Below are positions 1 to 10,805 of a stretch of 64,000 nt of DNA, one piece after another (position 1 is the first letter of the stretch; each line of letters begins with the position of its first letter). The stretch lies in contig CACKRG010000003.1 in the NCBI GenBank assembly GCA_902602515.1, positions 150,784 through 214,783 of the forward strand, written 5' to 3'. Source of the DNA: an uncultured Alphaproteobacteria bacterium (GTDB lineage: Bacteria; Pseudomonadota; Alphaproteobacteria; HIMB59; GCA-002718135). Below the pieces are notes generated by a model. The model worked only from the letters and a program-made list of their open reading frames with translations, searched no databases and was not told the origin of the DNA. The position numbers and the translations under genes were made by a program.

Positions 1-478
1 TGGAAATTTAATTTCTCTGCTGCATAACAATGAACCTATTATAGGAATTATAAATTGTCCTGCCCATAAAGAAAGGTGGATAGGTATAAAAGATAAGAAA
101 ACTACATGTAATGGTAAGAAAGTATTAACATCAGGTGTTAATAAAATTGAAAACGCATATCTTTTTTCTTCTGGAATATTCTTTTATGAACCGATTTTTA
201 GAAAAGGCTTCGAGATTTTAAAAGAAAAATCAAAATATTATAGACTTGGCGGTGATTGTTATATGTATGGAATGTTATCAAGTGGCTTAATAGATATTGT
301 AGTTGAGGACACGCTTAAAGCACATGATTATATGGCACTTATAAATGTTATAGAAGGAGCTGGAGGAAAGATTACGGATAAATTTGGAAAGTCAGTTAAT
401 TTACAATCTGATGGCAGCCTGATAGCTTCTAGTTGTGATGAGTTACATGATAAAATTATTAAAATAATTAATAATTAA
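1..478 (+). CDS. hisN: Histidinol-phosphatase / inositol monophosphatase family protein, 3' part (truncated by window start)
   Basis: Frame open from base 2; reads GNLISLLHNNEPIIGIINCPAHKERW...GGDCYMYGMLSSGLIDIVVEDTLKAHDYMALINVIEGAGGKITD, IMPase-family C-terminal pattern. Confidence 0.75.
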   Translation, partial: GNLISLLHNNEPIIGIINCPAHKERWIGIKDKKTTCNGKKVLTSGVNKIENAYLFSSGIFFYEPIFRKGFEILKEKSKYYRLGGDCYMYGMLSSGLIDIVVEDTLKAHDYMALINVIEGAGGKITDKFGKSVNLQSDGSLIASSCDELHDKIIKIINN

Positions 479-507
479 AATTTCTTTTTTTTTAAAATAG
501 ACTTATA

Positions 508-2343
508 TTGATAACTGTAATGATAAAAGTATTATATTTTTTTCTAATTTTATTTTCTTCAAATAATTTATATTCAAACACAAATATTTCTCACGCAATT
601 TCAATGCATGGTGATCCAAAATATGAAGAAAATTTTTTAAATTTAGAATATATCGATACAGACTCAATTAAAGGTGGTTCAATTGTTAGAAGTGCCATTG
701 GCACCTTTGATTCTTTTAATCCCTTTATACTTAAAGGCACGGCTGCTGCTGGAGTAGGGGCATTGTATGAGACACTAACCACTGGATCTAGCGATGAAGC
801 ATTTACAGAGTATGGATTACTTGCAGAATCTATAGAATGGCCTGACGATAGATCATGGGTATCTTTTGAAATTAGAAAAGAAGCTAGGTGGCATGATGGT
901 GAAAAAATATCAGCTGATGATGTAATTTGGACTTTTAATACTTTAATGGAAAAAGGTCATCCATTTTACAAATATTACTATGGTGATGTAAGTGAAGTAA
1001 TAAAAGAAGATGAGTTAAAAGTTAGATTTAATTTTAAAAATAATACAAATAAAGAACTTGTGTTAATCGTTGGGCAATTACCAGTTCTGCCAAAACATTA
1101 CTGGAAGGACAAAAATTTTGAAGAAACAACTCTTGAGATCCCAATAGGAAGTGGCCCATATAAAATTAAAACATTTGATAGTGGAAGGTCAATTACATAC
1201 GAATTAAACGAAGAATATTGGGGTTTTAAAAACAATATTCCAATTAAAATAGGTAAAGATAATTTTGGAACTATAAGATATGACTATTACAAAGACAGAG
1301 GAATTGAAAGAGAAGCATTTAAATCAGGTGAGATTGATTTTTTTAGTGAAAACTCTTCTAAAGAATGGGCAACTTCTTATAGTATCGATGCAGTAGAAAA
1401 AGGATTAATAGTTAAAGAATTAATTCAACATGAAAACCCTCAAGGCATGCAAGGTTTTGCTTTTAATTTACGAAAAGATAAATTTAAAGATAGAAGAGTA
1501 AGAAAAGCATTATCAAATGCATTTGATTTCGAATGGTCAAATAAGAATCTGTTTTTTGATGCTTATAAAAGAACAGATAGTTTTTTTGAAAATTCAGAAC
1601 TAGCATCTAGTGGGCTGCCATCTAAAGACGAATTAAAACATTTAAACCCATATTTTGATATTTTGCCTAATGAGATTTTTTCTCAAGAATTTAAAAATCC
1701 AGTTACTGACGGTTCTGGATATATGCGTGAACAACTTCAAGAAGCTGTGGAACTTTTAAAAGAATCTGGATGGCAATTAATTGATGGCAAACTAATCGAC
1801 CCTTCTACTCAAGAAAATTTCTCCTTTGAAATTTTACTAAGGTCACCAGCTTTTGAAAGAATAGTTTTTCCTTTTAAAGATAATCTTGAAAAGTTAGGAA
1901 TAAATGTAGAAGTAAGAACTATAGATAGCGCACAATATCAAAAAAGATTAGAGTCTTTTGACTTTGATATGGTTGTACAATCCTTTTCTCAATCTTTATC
2001 TCCCGGGAATGAACAAAGAAGTTTTTGGGGATCAGATGCTGCAGACACAAATGGTTCAAGAAATATTATTGGTATTAAAAACTATGCTGTTGATGGATTA
2101 ATTGACAGTTTAATCAATGCAAAGGATAGACAAGAGTTAATTACTGTAACGAAAGCGTTAGACCGCGTATTATTATGGAACTATTACGTCATACCTCAGT
2201 GGCATATTTCGTCCTATAGAGTCCTGTATTGGAATTTTTTTGATCAACCTAAAATAAAACCTAAATATTCACTTGGTTTTGATACTTGGTGGGTTAATAA
2301 TAATAAATTTGAGCAAGTTCGAACTAATAGAACTTCAAACTAA
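508..2343 (+). CDS. yejA: Peptide ABC transporter, extracellular substrate-binding protein (YejA-like); likely real start ATG at 520
   Basis: SBP_bac_5-type sequence (WHDGEKISADDVIWTFNTL; RVRKALSNAFDFEWSNKNLF), N-terminal signal-like segment, followed by two permeases and a double ATPase. Confidence 0.85.
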   Translation: MITVMIKVLYFFLILFSSNNLYSNTNISHAISMHGDPKYEENFLNLEYIDTDSIKGGSIVRSAIGTFDSFNPFILKGTAAAGVGALYETLTTGSSDEAFTEYGLLAESIEWPDDRSWVSFEIRKEARWHDGEKISADDVIWTFNTLMEKGHPFYKYYYGDVSEVIKEDELKVRFNFKNNTNKELVLIVGQLPVLPKHYWKDKNFEETTLEIPIGSGPYKIKTFDSGRSITYELNEEYWGFKNNIPIKIGKDNFGTIRYDYYKDRGIEREAFKSGEIDFFSENSSKEWATSYSIDAVEKGLIVKELIQHENPQGMQGFAFNLRKDKFKDRRVRKALSNAFDFEWSNKNLFFDAYKRTDSFFENSELASSGLPSKDELKHLNPYFDILPNEIFSQEFKNPVTDGSGYMREQLQEAVELLKESGWQLIDGKLIDPSTQENFSFEILLRSPAFERIVFPFKDNLEKLGINVEVRTIDSAQYQKRLESFDFDMVVQSFSQSLSPGNEQRSFWGSDAADTNGSRNIIGIKNYAVDGLIDSLINAKDRQELITVTKALDRVLLWNYYVIPQWHISSYRVLYWNFFDQPKIKPKYSLGFDTWWVNNNKFEQVRTNRTSN

Positions 2344-2383
2344 TCATTAACCTTTAGTATAAATAATATAAAATAGTGTTTTA

Positions 2384-3481
2384 ATGGCTTTTTACTTATT
2401 TAAAAGACTTCTGCTTATTATTCCAACTCTCTTTGGCATAATGTTAATTAACTTTGCTATTGTTCAGATTGTGCCTGGTGGACCTGTTGAACAAATGATT
2501 GCGCAAATGACTGGTACTGCGGTTGAGTCAACAGCTAGATTTTCCGGAGGTGGTGAGGGAGAAACTTTAGAATTCAGTAATGAAAATTTGTCGGTAAATG
2601 AAAGTAAGTACAGAGGTGCACAAGGTTTAGACCCAGATATTATAGAAGAGATTGAAAAAATGTATGGAATGGATAAGCCAGCTTATGAACGTTTTTTTAA
2701 AATGTTAAAAGATTATTTAACTTTTGATTTTGGAGAAAGTTTTTTTAGAGATCAAAAAGTTACTACATTAGTTATTGATAAAATGCCCGTATCCATTTCA
2801 CTTGGTTTATGGACAACACTTTTAGTTTATTTAGTTTCAATACCACTTGGAATAAGAAAGGCTATAAAAGATGGATCTAAATTTGATATAGTTTCAAGTT
2901 CAATAGTTACAATTGGTTATGCTATTCCAAATTTTTTATTTGCAGTTATTTTGATAGTATTTTTTGCAGGAGGAAGATTTTATGATATCTTTCCATTAAG
3001 AGGATTATTTTCTGAAAATTTTGATGAATTAAATTTATTACAAAAAATTTTAGATTACTTTTGGCATTTAGCACTCCCTTTAACAGCAATGCTTGTAAGT
3101 GGATTTGCAGGATTAACTTTTTTAACTAAAAATTCTTTTTTAGATCAAGTTAATCAACAATATGTAATAACTGCAAGATCAAAGGGATTGTCAGAGAAAA
3201 AAGTATTATATGGTCATGTTTTCAGAAATGCTATGTTAATTGTAATTGCTGGATTTCCCTCTGCTTTTATTGGAATACTTTTCTCAAGCTCACTATTTAT
3301 TGAAGTAATTTTTTCTTTGGATGGGCTGGGCCTTTTAGGATACGAAGCTGCACTTACAAGAGATTATCCAGTTATATTTGCCACTCTTTATTTCTTTTCG
3401 TTATTGGGATTAATAATGGGTATCATAGGTGATTTTATGTATTCGATAATTGATCCAAGAATTGATTTTGAATCGAGATGA
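2384..3481 (+). CDS. yejB: Peptide ABC transporter permease (YejB-like)
   Basis: BPD_transp_1-like, multi-TM, operon context. Confidence 0.88.
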   Translation: MAFYLFKRLLLIIPTLFGIMLINFAIVQIVPGGPVEQMIAQMTGTAVESTARFSGGGEGETLEFSNENLSVNESKYRGAQGLDPDIIEEIEKMYGMDKPAYERFFKMLKDYLTFDFGESFFRDQKVTTLVIDKMPVSISLGLWTTLLVYLVSIPLGIRKAIKDGSKFDIVSSSIVTIGYAIPNFLFAVILIVFFAGGRFYDIFPLRGLFSENFDELNLLQKILDYFWHLALPLTAMLVSGFAGLTFLTKNSFLDQVNQQYVITARSKGLSEKKVLYGHVFRNAMLIVIAGFPSAFIGILFSSSLFIEVIFSLDGLGLLGYEAALTRDYPVIFATLYFFSLLGLIMGIIGDFMYSIIDPRIDFESR

Positions 3482-4509
3482 AAATGAATTTATCCAAACT
3501 TAATAGTAGAAGATTAAACAATTTTAAAAAAAACAAAAGAGGATATTATTCATTCTGGATATTTAGTATATTATTTTTAATTTCTTTATTTGCAAACTTT
3601 ATAGCTAATGAAAAACCTTTATTGATAAAATATAATTCAAAATTTTATTTTCCTGTATTTTATTATTACTCTGAAACTACTTTTGGAGGAGATTTTGAAA
3701 CAGAAGCTGACTACAAAGATCCTTATGTAAAAGACTTGATAAATAAAGATGGTTGGATAATTATGCCGATTATTCCTTTTTCCTATAATACAATTATACG
3801 AGACCTTAAATCTCCTGCGCCAGCCCCTCCCTCAAAAAAAAATTGGTTAGGAACAGATGATCAAGCAAGAGATGTCCTAGCGAGACTAATTTATGGATTT
3901 AGGATTTCAATATTATTTGGCTTTACATTAACTTTTTTTTCGATGATAATTGGTGTTACTGCCGGTGCAATTCAAGGCTATTTTGGTGGTAAAACAGATT
4001 TATTTTTTCAGAGATTCATGGAAGTTTGGTCTGCTATTCCAACACTTTATGTTTTAATAATATTAGCAAGTGTTATTCAACCAAATTTTTGGTGGTTACT
4101 TATAATTTTACTTTTATTCAGCTGGATGGGTTATGTGGGTGTAGTGAGAGCTGAATTTCTTCGGGCAAGAAATTTTGATTATATAAGAGCTGCTAAAGCA
4201 TTAGGAGTATCTAATTCTACAATAATTTTTAGACATATGCTACCAAATGCAACAATAGCAACAGTAACTTTTCTTCCATTTAGCTTAAGTGCTTCGGTCA
4301 CTGCACTTTCAGGTTTAGATTTTTTAGGTTTTGGATTACCGCCTGGTTCTGCTTCTTTAGGCGAAATGGTAAACCAAGGGAGAAATAATATACAAGCTCC
4401 GTGGTTAGGAATTACAAGTTTTTTAACTTTGGGCATAATGTTAGGTCTTCTAGTTTTTGTTGGAGAAGCTATTAGAGATTCTCTAGATCCACGAAAAACC
4501 TTTAATTAA
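3478..4509 (+). CDS. yejE: Peptide ABC transporter permease (YejE-like)
   Basis: [23 protein letters not shown] motif; overlaps upstream gene by 4 nt. Confidence 0.88.
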   Translation: MKMNLSKLNSRRLNNFKKNKRGYYSFWIFSILFLISLFANFIANEKPLLIKYNSKFYFPVFYYYSETTFGGDFETEADYKDPYVKDLINKDGWIIMPIIPFSYNTIIRDLKSPAPAPPSKKNWLGTDDQARDVLARLIYGFRISILFGFTLTFFSMIIGVTAGAIQGYFGGKTDLFFQRFMEVWSAIPTLYVLIILASVIQPNFWWLLIILLLFSWMGYVGVVRAEFLRARNFDYIRAAKALGVSNSTIIFRHMLPNATIATVTFLPFSLSASVTALSGLDFLGFGLPPGSASLGEMVNQGRNNIQAPWLGITSFLTLGIMLGLLVFVGEAIRDSLDPRKTFN

Positions 4510-4510
4510 A

Positions 4511-6088
4511 ATGGAATCAATAATATCAATTAAAAATCTTGGTATTGATTTTAATAATCAAAATGAAGTTGTTAAAAATATCAACATAGAAATTGTTAAA
4601 GGTAAAACAACCGCAATCGTTGGTGAATCTGGTTCAGGTAAAACAGTTTCGGCATTGAGCATTTTGAAACTTCTTCCTAATAATGCGAATATAAAAAATG
4701 GTGAAATTATATTTAATAATCAAAATATTTTATCTCTAAGTGATAATCAAATAAGAAATATCAGAGGTAATAAGATTGCAACTATTTTTCAAGAGCCAAT
4801 GACAAGTTTAAATCCATTACATACAATAAATAGGCAAATTGAAGAAATTATATTAACGCATAACAAGACAGAAAAAATTAATGCAAAAGAAAAAGTAAAA
4901 AAATTATTAAATGAAGTAGGTCTTGAGGAAATTGCTAAAAGGCCTAAAGTTTATCCCTACGAACTATCAGGTGGACAAAGACAAAGAGCTATGATTGCTA
5001 TGAGCATAGCCAATAAGCCTGATTTATTAATAGCTGATGAACCTACGACTGCTCTTGATGTAACAATTCAAATGCAAATTTTAGATTTATTATCACAGCT
5101 TCAAAAAAAATTAGGTATGACATTACTTTTTATTAGTCATGATTTATCAGTAGTTAAAAAAATATCAGATTATGTCTATGTAATGAAAGAGGGTAAAATT
5201 ATTGAAAATGGGTCAACATCAGAAGTATTTAAAAATCCTACTCATATTTATACAAAAGAGTTAATAACTTCACAAAGTAATAAAAAAATAAAAGTAAAAA
5301 AATTAGAAAAGACAGTACTTAAAATTGAAAAACTTAATGTTTGGTATCCAATTAAAAAGGGATTACTGAAAAGGACTGTGGATTATGTAAAGGCTATAAA
5401 AAATGTCAGTTTTAATTTAAATATAGGTGAAAGTATTGGTGTTGTTGGTGAATCAGGATCAGGAAAGACATCCCTTATACTAGCGATATTAAGGTTAATT
5501 GAGAGTAGTGGGGATATTTATTTTAAAAATATCAATATAAATAAACTCAAAAGTAATCAAATTTTAAATTTAAGAAAAGAGATTCAAATAGTATTTCAAG
5601 ATCCATTTTCATCATTAAGCCCACGTATGAATGTTGAAGAAATTATTTGTGAAGGTTTAAGAGTGCATTATCCAAATATTTCTATAGAAAATAGAATAAC
5701 GAAATTAAAAAATGTCCTTAATAAGGTTGGGCTAAATTATTCTGAATGTATAGAAAAATACCCTCATGAGTTTTCTGGAGGTCAAAGACAAAGGATTGCA
5801 ATTGCAAGAGCTTTAATACTTGAACCAAAAATTCTAATTTTAGATGAACCAACATCAGCTTTAGATATTACTATTCAGAATCAAATAATAAATCTTTTAA
5901 ATAAATTACAAAGTGAGCTTTTGCTTAGTTATATTTTTATAAGTCATGATATGAAAGTTATTAGGTCAGTTGCTGACAAAATAATAGTTCTAAGAAAAGG
6001 TGTTATAATAGAAGAATCTTCAAGTGAAAATATTTTTAATAATCCACAAAGTGAATATACAAAAAATCTAATAAAAGCTGTGTTATAA
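4511..6088 (+). CDS. yejF: Peptide ABC transporter ATP-binding protein with two ABC domains (YejF-like)
   Basis: Two Walker A motifs (GESGSGKT twice) and two LSGGQRQR/FSGGQRQR signatures. Confidence 0.9.
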   Translation: MESIISIKNLGIDFNNQNEVVKNINIEIVKGKTTAIVGESGSGKTVSALSILKLLPNNANIKNGEIIFNNQNILSLSDNQIRNIRGNKIATIFQEPMTSLNPLHTINRQIEEIILTHNKTEKINAKEKVKKLLNEVGLEEIAKRPKVYPYELSGGQRQRAMIAMSIANKPDLLIADEPTTALDVTIQMQILDLLSQLQKKLGMTLLFISHDLSVVKKISDYVYVMKEGKIIENGSTSEVFKNPTHIYTKELITSQSNKKIKVKKLEKTVLKIEKLNVWYPIKKGLLKRTVDYVKAIKNVSFNLNIGESIGVVGESGSGKTSLILAILRLIESSGDIYFKNININKLKSNQILNLRKEIQIVFQDPFSSLSPRMNVEEIICEGLRVHYPNISIENRITKLKNVLNKVGLNYSECIEKYPHEFSGGQRQRIAIARALILEPKILILDEPTSALDITIQNQIINLLNKLQSELLLSYIFISHDMKVIRSVADKIIVLRKGVIIEESSSENIFNNPQSEYTKNLIKAVL

Positions 6089-6092
6089 ATAG

Positions 6093-8081
6093 ATGAATAC
6101 AAATATTAGTACAGAGCCTAAAAAAGATGAAGCTAATGAATTACTTAAATTATTTAATGAAAAAAAATTTGGTGAATTATTAAATAAGGCTGAGGGCTTA
6201 AGATTAATTTATCCTAACTCATTATTAATATTTAATATTCTAGGTGCTTCATATTTTGAAGTTGGCGATTACAAAAAATCTCTAGTTTTCTTTAATAATT
6301 TAATTCGAAATAAGCCAAATTATTTTGAAGCTTATTACAATATAGGAAATGTTTATACTAAAATTGGTAAATTAGATTTAGCACTTACATATTATATAAA
6401 ATCTACTAATTTAAAAAAAGATTTTTTTGAAGCATTCAACAACATTGGAAATATATATAAAAGAAAAAATCAAAAAAGCTCTGCTATAGTTAATTATATT
6501 AAAAGCCTTAAAATAAATCCTGATTTTAAAAGATCTTATCATAATTTGGCTGTAGTTTTACAAGATTATATCTTTAATGAGCCCATCCCTAATATCGAAA
6601 AATATTTAATTAGGATTCTTGAAAGTGAGACAATTGTAAGACCTATTGCGATAGCAAATTCAATAATTAGTTATTTACAACTAAATGAGGATTTTAAAAA
6701 ATTTTTTTATATGAAAGATGATAAATATAAAAAAATTCCAATTAATAAAAAAATAAAATTCTTATCAAATTACAAACTATTTACTAAATTATTACAACTT
6801 TGCCCTATACCGAATATAAAAATTGAAGAAAAATTAAGAGAAATAAGAAAGGAGATACTTTTAAAAGTATCTATAATAGAAAATAGAAATGATAATTTCG
6901 AATTAATTAATGCTATTTCAACTCAATGTTATTTAAATGAATATATTTATGAGATATCAGAAGAGGAAATTTCTGCTCTTAAAAATTTAGAAGAAGAAAT
7001 ATTTAAAAAAATAATAATAAATAATCATTCAGCTAATTTGGAAATATTATGTTTATCGTGTTTTAAATCTTTAAATGATTTAGATTGGATAAAGAATATA
7101 AAAGAAATTAAAGTCTTAAATCAAGTATATAAATATCATTATCAAGAAAAACTTGAAGAAGAAGAAATTTCTAAAACAATTAAATCAATTGCAATGATTA
7201 AAGATAACATCTCAATTAAAGTGAAAAGTCAATATGAAGAGAATCCATATCCAAGATGGAATAATATAGGACTAAGTTTTGCCCCAAAAAGTCTAAAAAA
7301 TGTAATTAAAGATATCAATTTAAATATTGCTGAAAATAGTATTTCCGAATTGTCTAAACCTGAAATATTGATTGCTGGTTGCGGAACAGGACAACATGCA
7401 ATAACATCTGCATCGAAGTATCTAAATTGTAATATTACTGCCATTGACCTTAGTAAAAGGAGTTTGTCTTATGCAATTAGAAAAGCAAAACATTTTAAAT
7501 ACAATAATATTAAATTCCTGGAAGGAGATATTTTAGATTTAAAAAGATTAAATAAAAAATTTAATATCATTGAATGCGTAGGAGTATTACATCATATGGA
7601 TGATCCGTATAATGGGTGGAAGTGTCTTAAAGATTGTCTTAGAGATGATGGATTAATGTATATTGGCTTGTATAGTGAATTAGCAAGACAAAATATTAAA
7701 TTGATACGAAATGAAATTAAAAAAATGGATATATACCCAGATAAAAAAAATATTATTAATTTTAGAAACAAAATTATAAAATCAAATGAAAAAAAATATC
7801 ACGACTTAAAAAATAGTACAGATTTTTATTCTTTAAGTGCTTTAAGAGATTTAATATTTCATTTTCAAGAACATACTTTTACTTTAGACAAAATAGAGCA
7901 AATACTAAAAAAATTAAATATGAAATTTATAGGTTTTGAAGATACGTATGTTCTAGAAAAATTTAAATCTTTTAAAAAAAGTGAAAATCAGATTTATAAT
8001 CTAGAAGATTGGAAAAGGTTTGAAAATAAAAATCCTAGAATTTTTGCAGGGATGTATCAATTTTGGTGTCAGAAGATTTAA
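6093..8081 (+). CDS. TPR-repeat protein with C-terminal class I SAM-dependent methyltransferase domain
   Basis: N-terminal TPR units (NYFEAYYNIGNVYTKIGKLDLALTYYIKSTNLKKDFFEAFNNIGNIYKR); QYEENPYPRW; EILIAGCGTGQHAI SAM-binding motif. Confidence 0.85.
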   Translation: MNTNISTEPKKDEANELLKLFNEKKFGELLNKAEGLRLIYPNSLLIFNILGASYFEVGDYKKSLVFFNNLIRNKPNYFEAYYNIGNVYTKIGKLDLALTYYIKSTNLKKDFFEAFNNIGNIYKRKNQKSSAIVNYIKSLKINPDFKRSYHNLAVVLQDYIFNEPIPNIEKYLIRILESETIVRPIAIANSIISYLQLNEDFKKFFYMKDDKYKKIPINKKIKFLSNYKLFTKLLQLCPIPNIKIEEKLREIRKEILLKVSIIENRNDNFELINAISTQCYLNEYIYEISEEEISALKNLEEEIFKKIIINNHSANLEILCLSCFKSLNDLDWIKNIKEIKVLNQVYKYHYQEKLEEEEISKTIKSIAMIKDNISIKVKSQYEENPYPRWNNIGLSFAPKSLKNVIKDINLNIAENSISELSKPEILIAGCGTGQHAITSASKYLNCNITAIDLSKRSLSYAIRKAKHFKYNNIKFLEGDILDLKRLNKKFNIIECVGVLHHMDDPYNGWKCLKDCLRDDGLMYIGLYSELARQNIKLIRNEIKKMDIYPDKKNIINFRNKIIKSNEKKYHDLKNSTDFYSLSALRDLIFHFQEHTFTLDKIEQILKKLNMKFIGFEDTYVLEKFKSFKKSENQIYNLEDWKRFENKNPRIFAGMYQFWCQKI

Positions 8082-8101
8082 ATAAATTATGTATTTATTT
8101 T
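8078..8101. terminator. Candidate bidirectional terminator between convergent genes (AT-only 8-bp perfect stem, 5-nt loop)
   Basis: AAATAAAT(8080-8087) TATGT ATTTATTT(8093-8100), between the stops of convergent CDSs. Confidence 0.35.
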
Positions 8102-8105
8102 AAAT

Positions 8106-9152
8106 TTAATCTAAAATAAATTCATTAAATTTATTAGCTATAGCTTTACCTATAATCGCAGAGGCTTTGGGTGAAGTATGTATACCATCATAAAAATCAT
8201 TATCATTTATTTTTAAATTTTCATTCGATAAGTCAATACATAAAATTTTTTCATTTTTACAAAAATTATTTGTAAAATTATTTATAATAGAAAGATAATC
8301 CTTTAACCAATGTTCGTTAGATATAACTTGAGTTACTAAAATTAGTTTTGATTTATATTTATTTGCATTATTATTGATGTTTATTAAATTATTATAATAA
8401 TAATTTTCAAAGATCTTAATTGTTTTATTATTTAACATTAAGTTTTCTGGTGATTTGACTATGAAAGGTTTAAATTTTTTAGGCTTTTGATTATAATTAA
8501 ATTTAAATTTTCTAGAAATTAAATTACCTTTAATGACTAAATAAAAAGTATGTAGAGCACTATTATTTTTTACATATTGCACTGCTCTATCGGTCAAATT
8601 TATATTCATAAGTGTATCCCTATTAGATGAGTTTAAATTTCTACCTTCATCAGGAATTTCATTTTTATTTAAATTTTCTAATAAAAATAACGCATCATTT
8701 ATCCCAACATAAAGAATAATATATTTTGGAGATAATGTTTCAAATTTATCAAACCACAAACTAAACATTGATTTGTGTCCATAAGATGTTTGACCTCCAA
8801 TACCAGCATTTAAAACTTTTAAATTTGAATTTAAATTTTTTTCAAAAATTTTAGTCCAAATTTTGTTATCATCTACCTCTCTTTCCTCAGTTGTACTTCC
8901 TCCCAGTATTAATATTTCAATATCATTTAGTTCATATTCGTTTGCTCTGAATCCATTTTTATCCCTAGAATAAATGCCAATTTCTTCAGCATCATATGGA
9001 AAACTTTCAATAATGTTTGTCTGTTTTTTAGGAATAAGTAAACTTCCATAATTTGATTTTTTAAACCAACTCCCAAATATTATTTCAATAAAAAATAATC
9101 CTAAGATAAATATAAAAAAATTTATGATTAGTATTTTTAAAACATTATTCAT
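8106..9152 (-). CDS. SGNH/GDSL-family hydrolase with N-terminal TM anchor
   Basis: ILGGSTTEERE, NAGIGGQTSYGH, YVGINDALF, YDGIHTSPKA blocks resemble SGNH hydrolase motifs. Confidence 0.7.
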   Translation of the reverse strand: MNNVLKILIINFFIFILGLFFIEIIFGSWFKKSNYGSLLIPKKQTNIIESFPYDAEEIGIYSRDKNGFRANEYELNDIEILILGGSTTEEREVDDNKIWTKIFEKNLNSNLKVLNAGIGGQTSYGHKSMFSLWFDKFETLSPKYIILYVGINDALFLLENLNKNEIPDEGRNLNSSNRDTLMNINLTDRAVQYVKNNSALHTFYLVIKGNLISRKFKFNYNQKPKKFKPFIVKSPENLMLNNKTIKIFENYYYNNLININNNANKYKSKLILVTQVISNEHWLKDYLSIINNFTNNFCKNEKILCIDLSNENLKINDNDFYDGIHTSPKASAIIGKAIANKFNEFILD

Positions 9153-9262
9153 TATTATATTCTAAAAGACTTAGTCTAACATGATTTATTGATAACATCT
9201 AATGACAGTTTATTCGAAATTGATATTTATTATTAAAATATTATATAATTATTTATTTATTG

Positions 9263-9350
9263 TGGAGAGAAAGGAATGCTAACCCTTTATAGCATTACTT
9301 CTACACAGGCTTTCTAAGAGAACTTATTAGTCAGCTCTTAAATATTTCCC
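9263..9350 (-). pseudogene. Degenerate near-full-length tRNA-Ser copy (ghost A)
   Basis: On the minus strand aligns to tRNA-Ser(10806-10895): GGGAAATATTTAAGAGCTGACTAATAAGTTCTCTTAGAAAGCCTGTGTAGAAG...AAGGGTTAGCATTCCTTTCTCTCCACA; anticodon stem no longer pairs. Confidence 0.65.
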
Positions 9351-9579
9351 TAAAAATAATATCAATTATTCCTTTCTAATTATAAGTTTTATCAATCATG
9401 GTATATAGAAAAGTTTATTTTGAATTTATTGCAAGTTAAAGGATTATTTTTTGATTATTAGAGTTTATTTGTATATGATGATTTATTAATAATATTTTTA
9501 AAATAATATTGGTTATTAAATTCTAAATGATTTAAATTATACTATCCTAATTATATAAGATATGTTTTGTAAATAAAAT

Positions 9580-10593
9580 ATGAAAAACACCAAAAAAGTT
9601 GTTAAATTTTCTAAAGACTATAGTGATATTTTAAAAATAAAGAATTCCTTTTATGATGAAAATTTTCTACATCTCAACAATAGAAAAAAAATATATCAGG
9701 AATATGTAAATCAACCAAAAAGAAAATCATGTAAGAATTGTAATAACGATGCTTCTAAAAGTTTTATTGAAATTCATAAAGTAAAGTATTTTTTTTGCGA
9801 AAAATGTGGTCATGTTAATGGCGTCAATGAAGATACAAAAGATTTTACAGATAAATTATATTTTGGAAAAAAAGGGAAGAACTACTCTAAAGTGTATTTG
9901 AATGATTACGTTTCTAGAGTAAAAAAAATTTATTCGCCCAAAGTTGATTTTTTAATGCAGGTTGTTAACAAACAACCAAAAGTTTTAGATGTGGGTTGTG
10001 GAGCTGGTCATTTTGTATATGCTTGTGAGATAAATAAAATTGAAGCAAAGGGAATAGAGCCAAGTGAAGAATTGGTTAACTTAGGTAAAAATTTTATAAA
10101 AAAAAATAATATTTCAAAGATTTTAATGGAAGATGCTTACTCTGAAATTACCAATACTGATTCTAATGTTATTTCTTTAATTGGTGTATTAGAACATGTT
10201 AGATACCCAAGAAAAATATTAGAGAGCTATTTGAAATCTAAAGCAGAATATCTATATATATTAGTTCCTATATTCTCTTTGTCAAATTTTATAGAAAAAA
10301 ACTTTTTAAATATCTTTCCAAGACATTCATCTGGTGGTCACACTCATTTTTATACTGAAGAATCACTAAACTACATAGCTAAAGAATTTAATCTTAAAAT
10401 TGTGGGAGAATGGTGGTTTGGTCAAGATTTTGCTGACTTATATAGATCACTATTAATTAATCATAAAAATCTTAATCCTACCTATACAAAAATGTTAAAT
10501 AAATATCTATTTAATGAAATAGCAGATTTACAAAATGTACTTGATAAAAAGAAAATTTGTTCTGAAGTACATATGATTTTTTCAAAAAAATAA
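9580..10593 (+). CDS. Class I SAM-dependent methyltransferase with N-terminal zinc-ribbon-like CxxC pair
   Basis: CKNC...CEKC; PKVLDVGCGAGHFVYACE; LIGVLEHV; SGGHTHFYTEESL. Confidence 0.8.
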   Translation: MKNTKKVVKFSKDYSDILKIKNSFYDENFLHLNNRKKIYQEYVNQPKRKSCKNCNNDASKSFIEIHKVKYFFCEKCGHVNGVNEDTKDFTDKLYFGKKGKNYSKVYLNDYVSRVKKIYSPKVDFLMQVVNKQPKVLDVGCGAGHFVYACEINKIEAKGIEPSEELVNLGKNFIKKNNISKILMEDAYSEITNTDSNVISLIGVLEHVRYPRKILESYLKSKAEYLYILVPIFSLSNFIEKNFLNIFPRHSSGGHTHFYTEESLNYIAKEFNLKIVGEWWFGQDFADLYRSLLINHKNLNPTYTKMLNKYLFNEIADLQNVLDKKKICSEVHMIFSKK

Positions 10594-10617
10594 TTTAGGA
10601 AAAGTTTCAAAATTTCA

Positions 10618-10700
10618 TGGTATATGAATTCTAACCCTTGGTAGTATTACTATTACACACGCTTTCCAAGCGTGCTGAATAGAACAAACTCAAGGAAACA
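10618..10700 (-). pseudogene. Degenerate tRNA-Ser copy (ghost B) with intact anticodon arm
   Basis: 10633-10678 matches 10827-10872 of tRNA-Ser at 43 of 46 positions by hand alignment; T-stem and acceptor degraded. Confidence 0.85.
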
Positions 10701-10805
10701 TGAAGATATTTATATGATTTTTTTTAATTATTATAAGAGTAAGTGTGATCTATGTGTGATCTTTTGAGTTAATTAAAAATAATTTAATATTTTTTATGCA
10801 AAATA

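Noticed and set aside
9263-9350. Ghost A as a functional tRNA
   Set aside because: The anticodon stem (TTCTC/GCCTG) and much of the acceptor no longer pair; only the T-stem is still formable.
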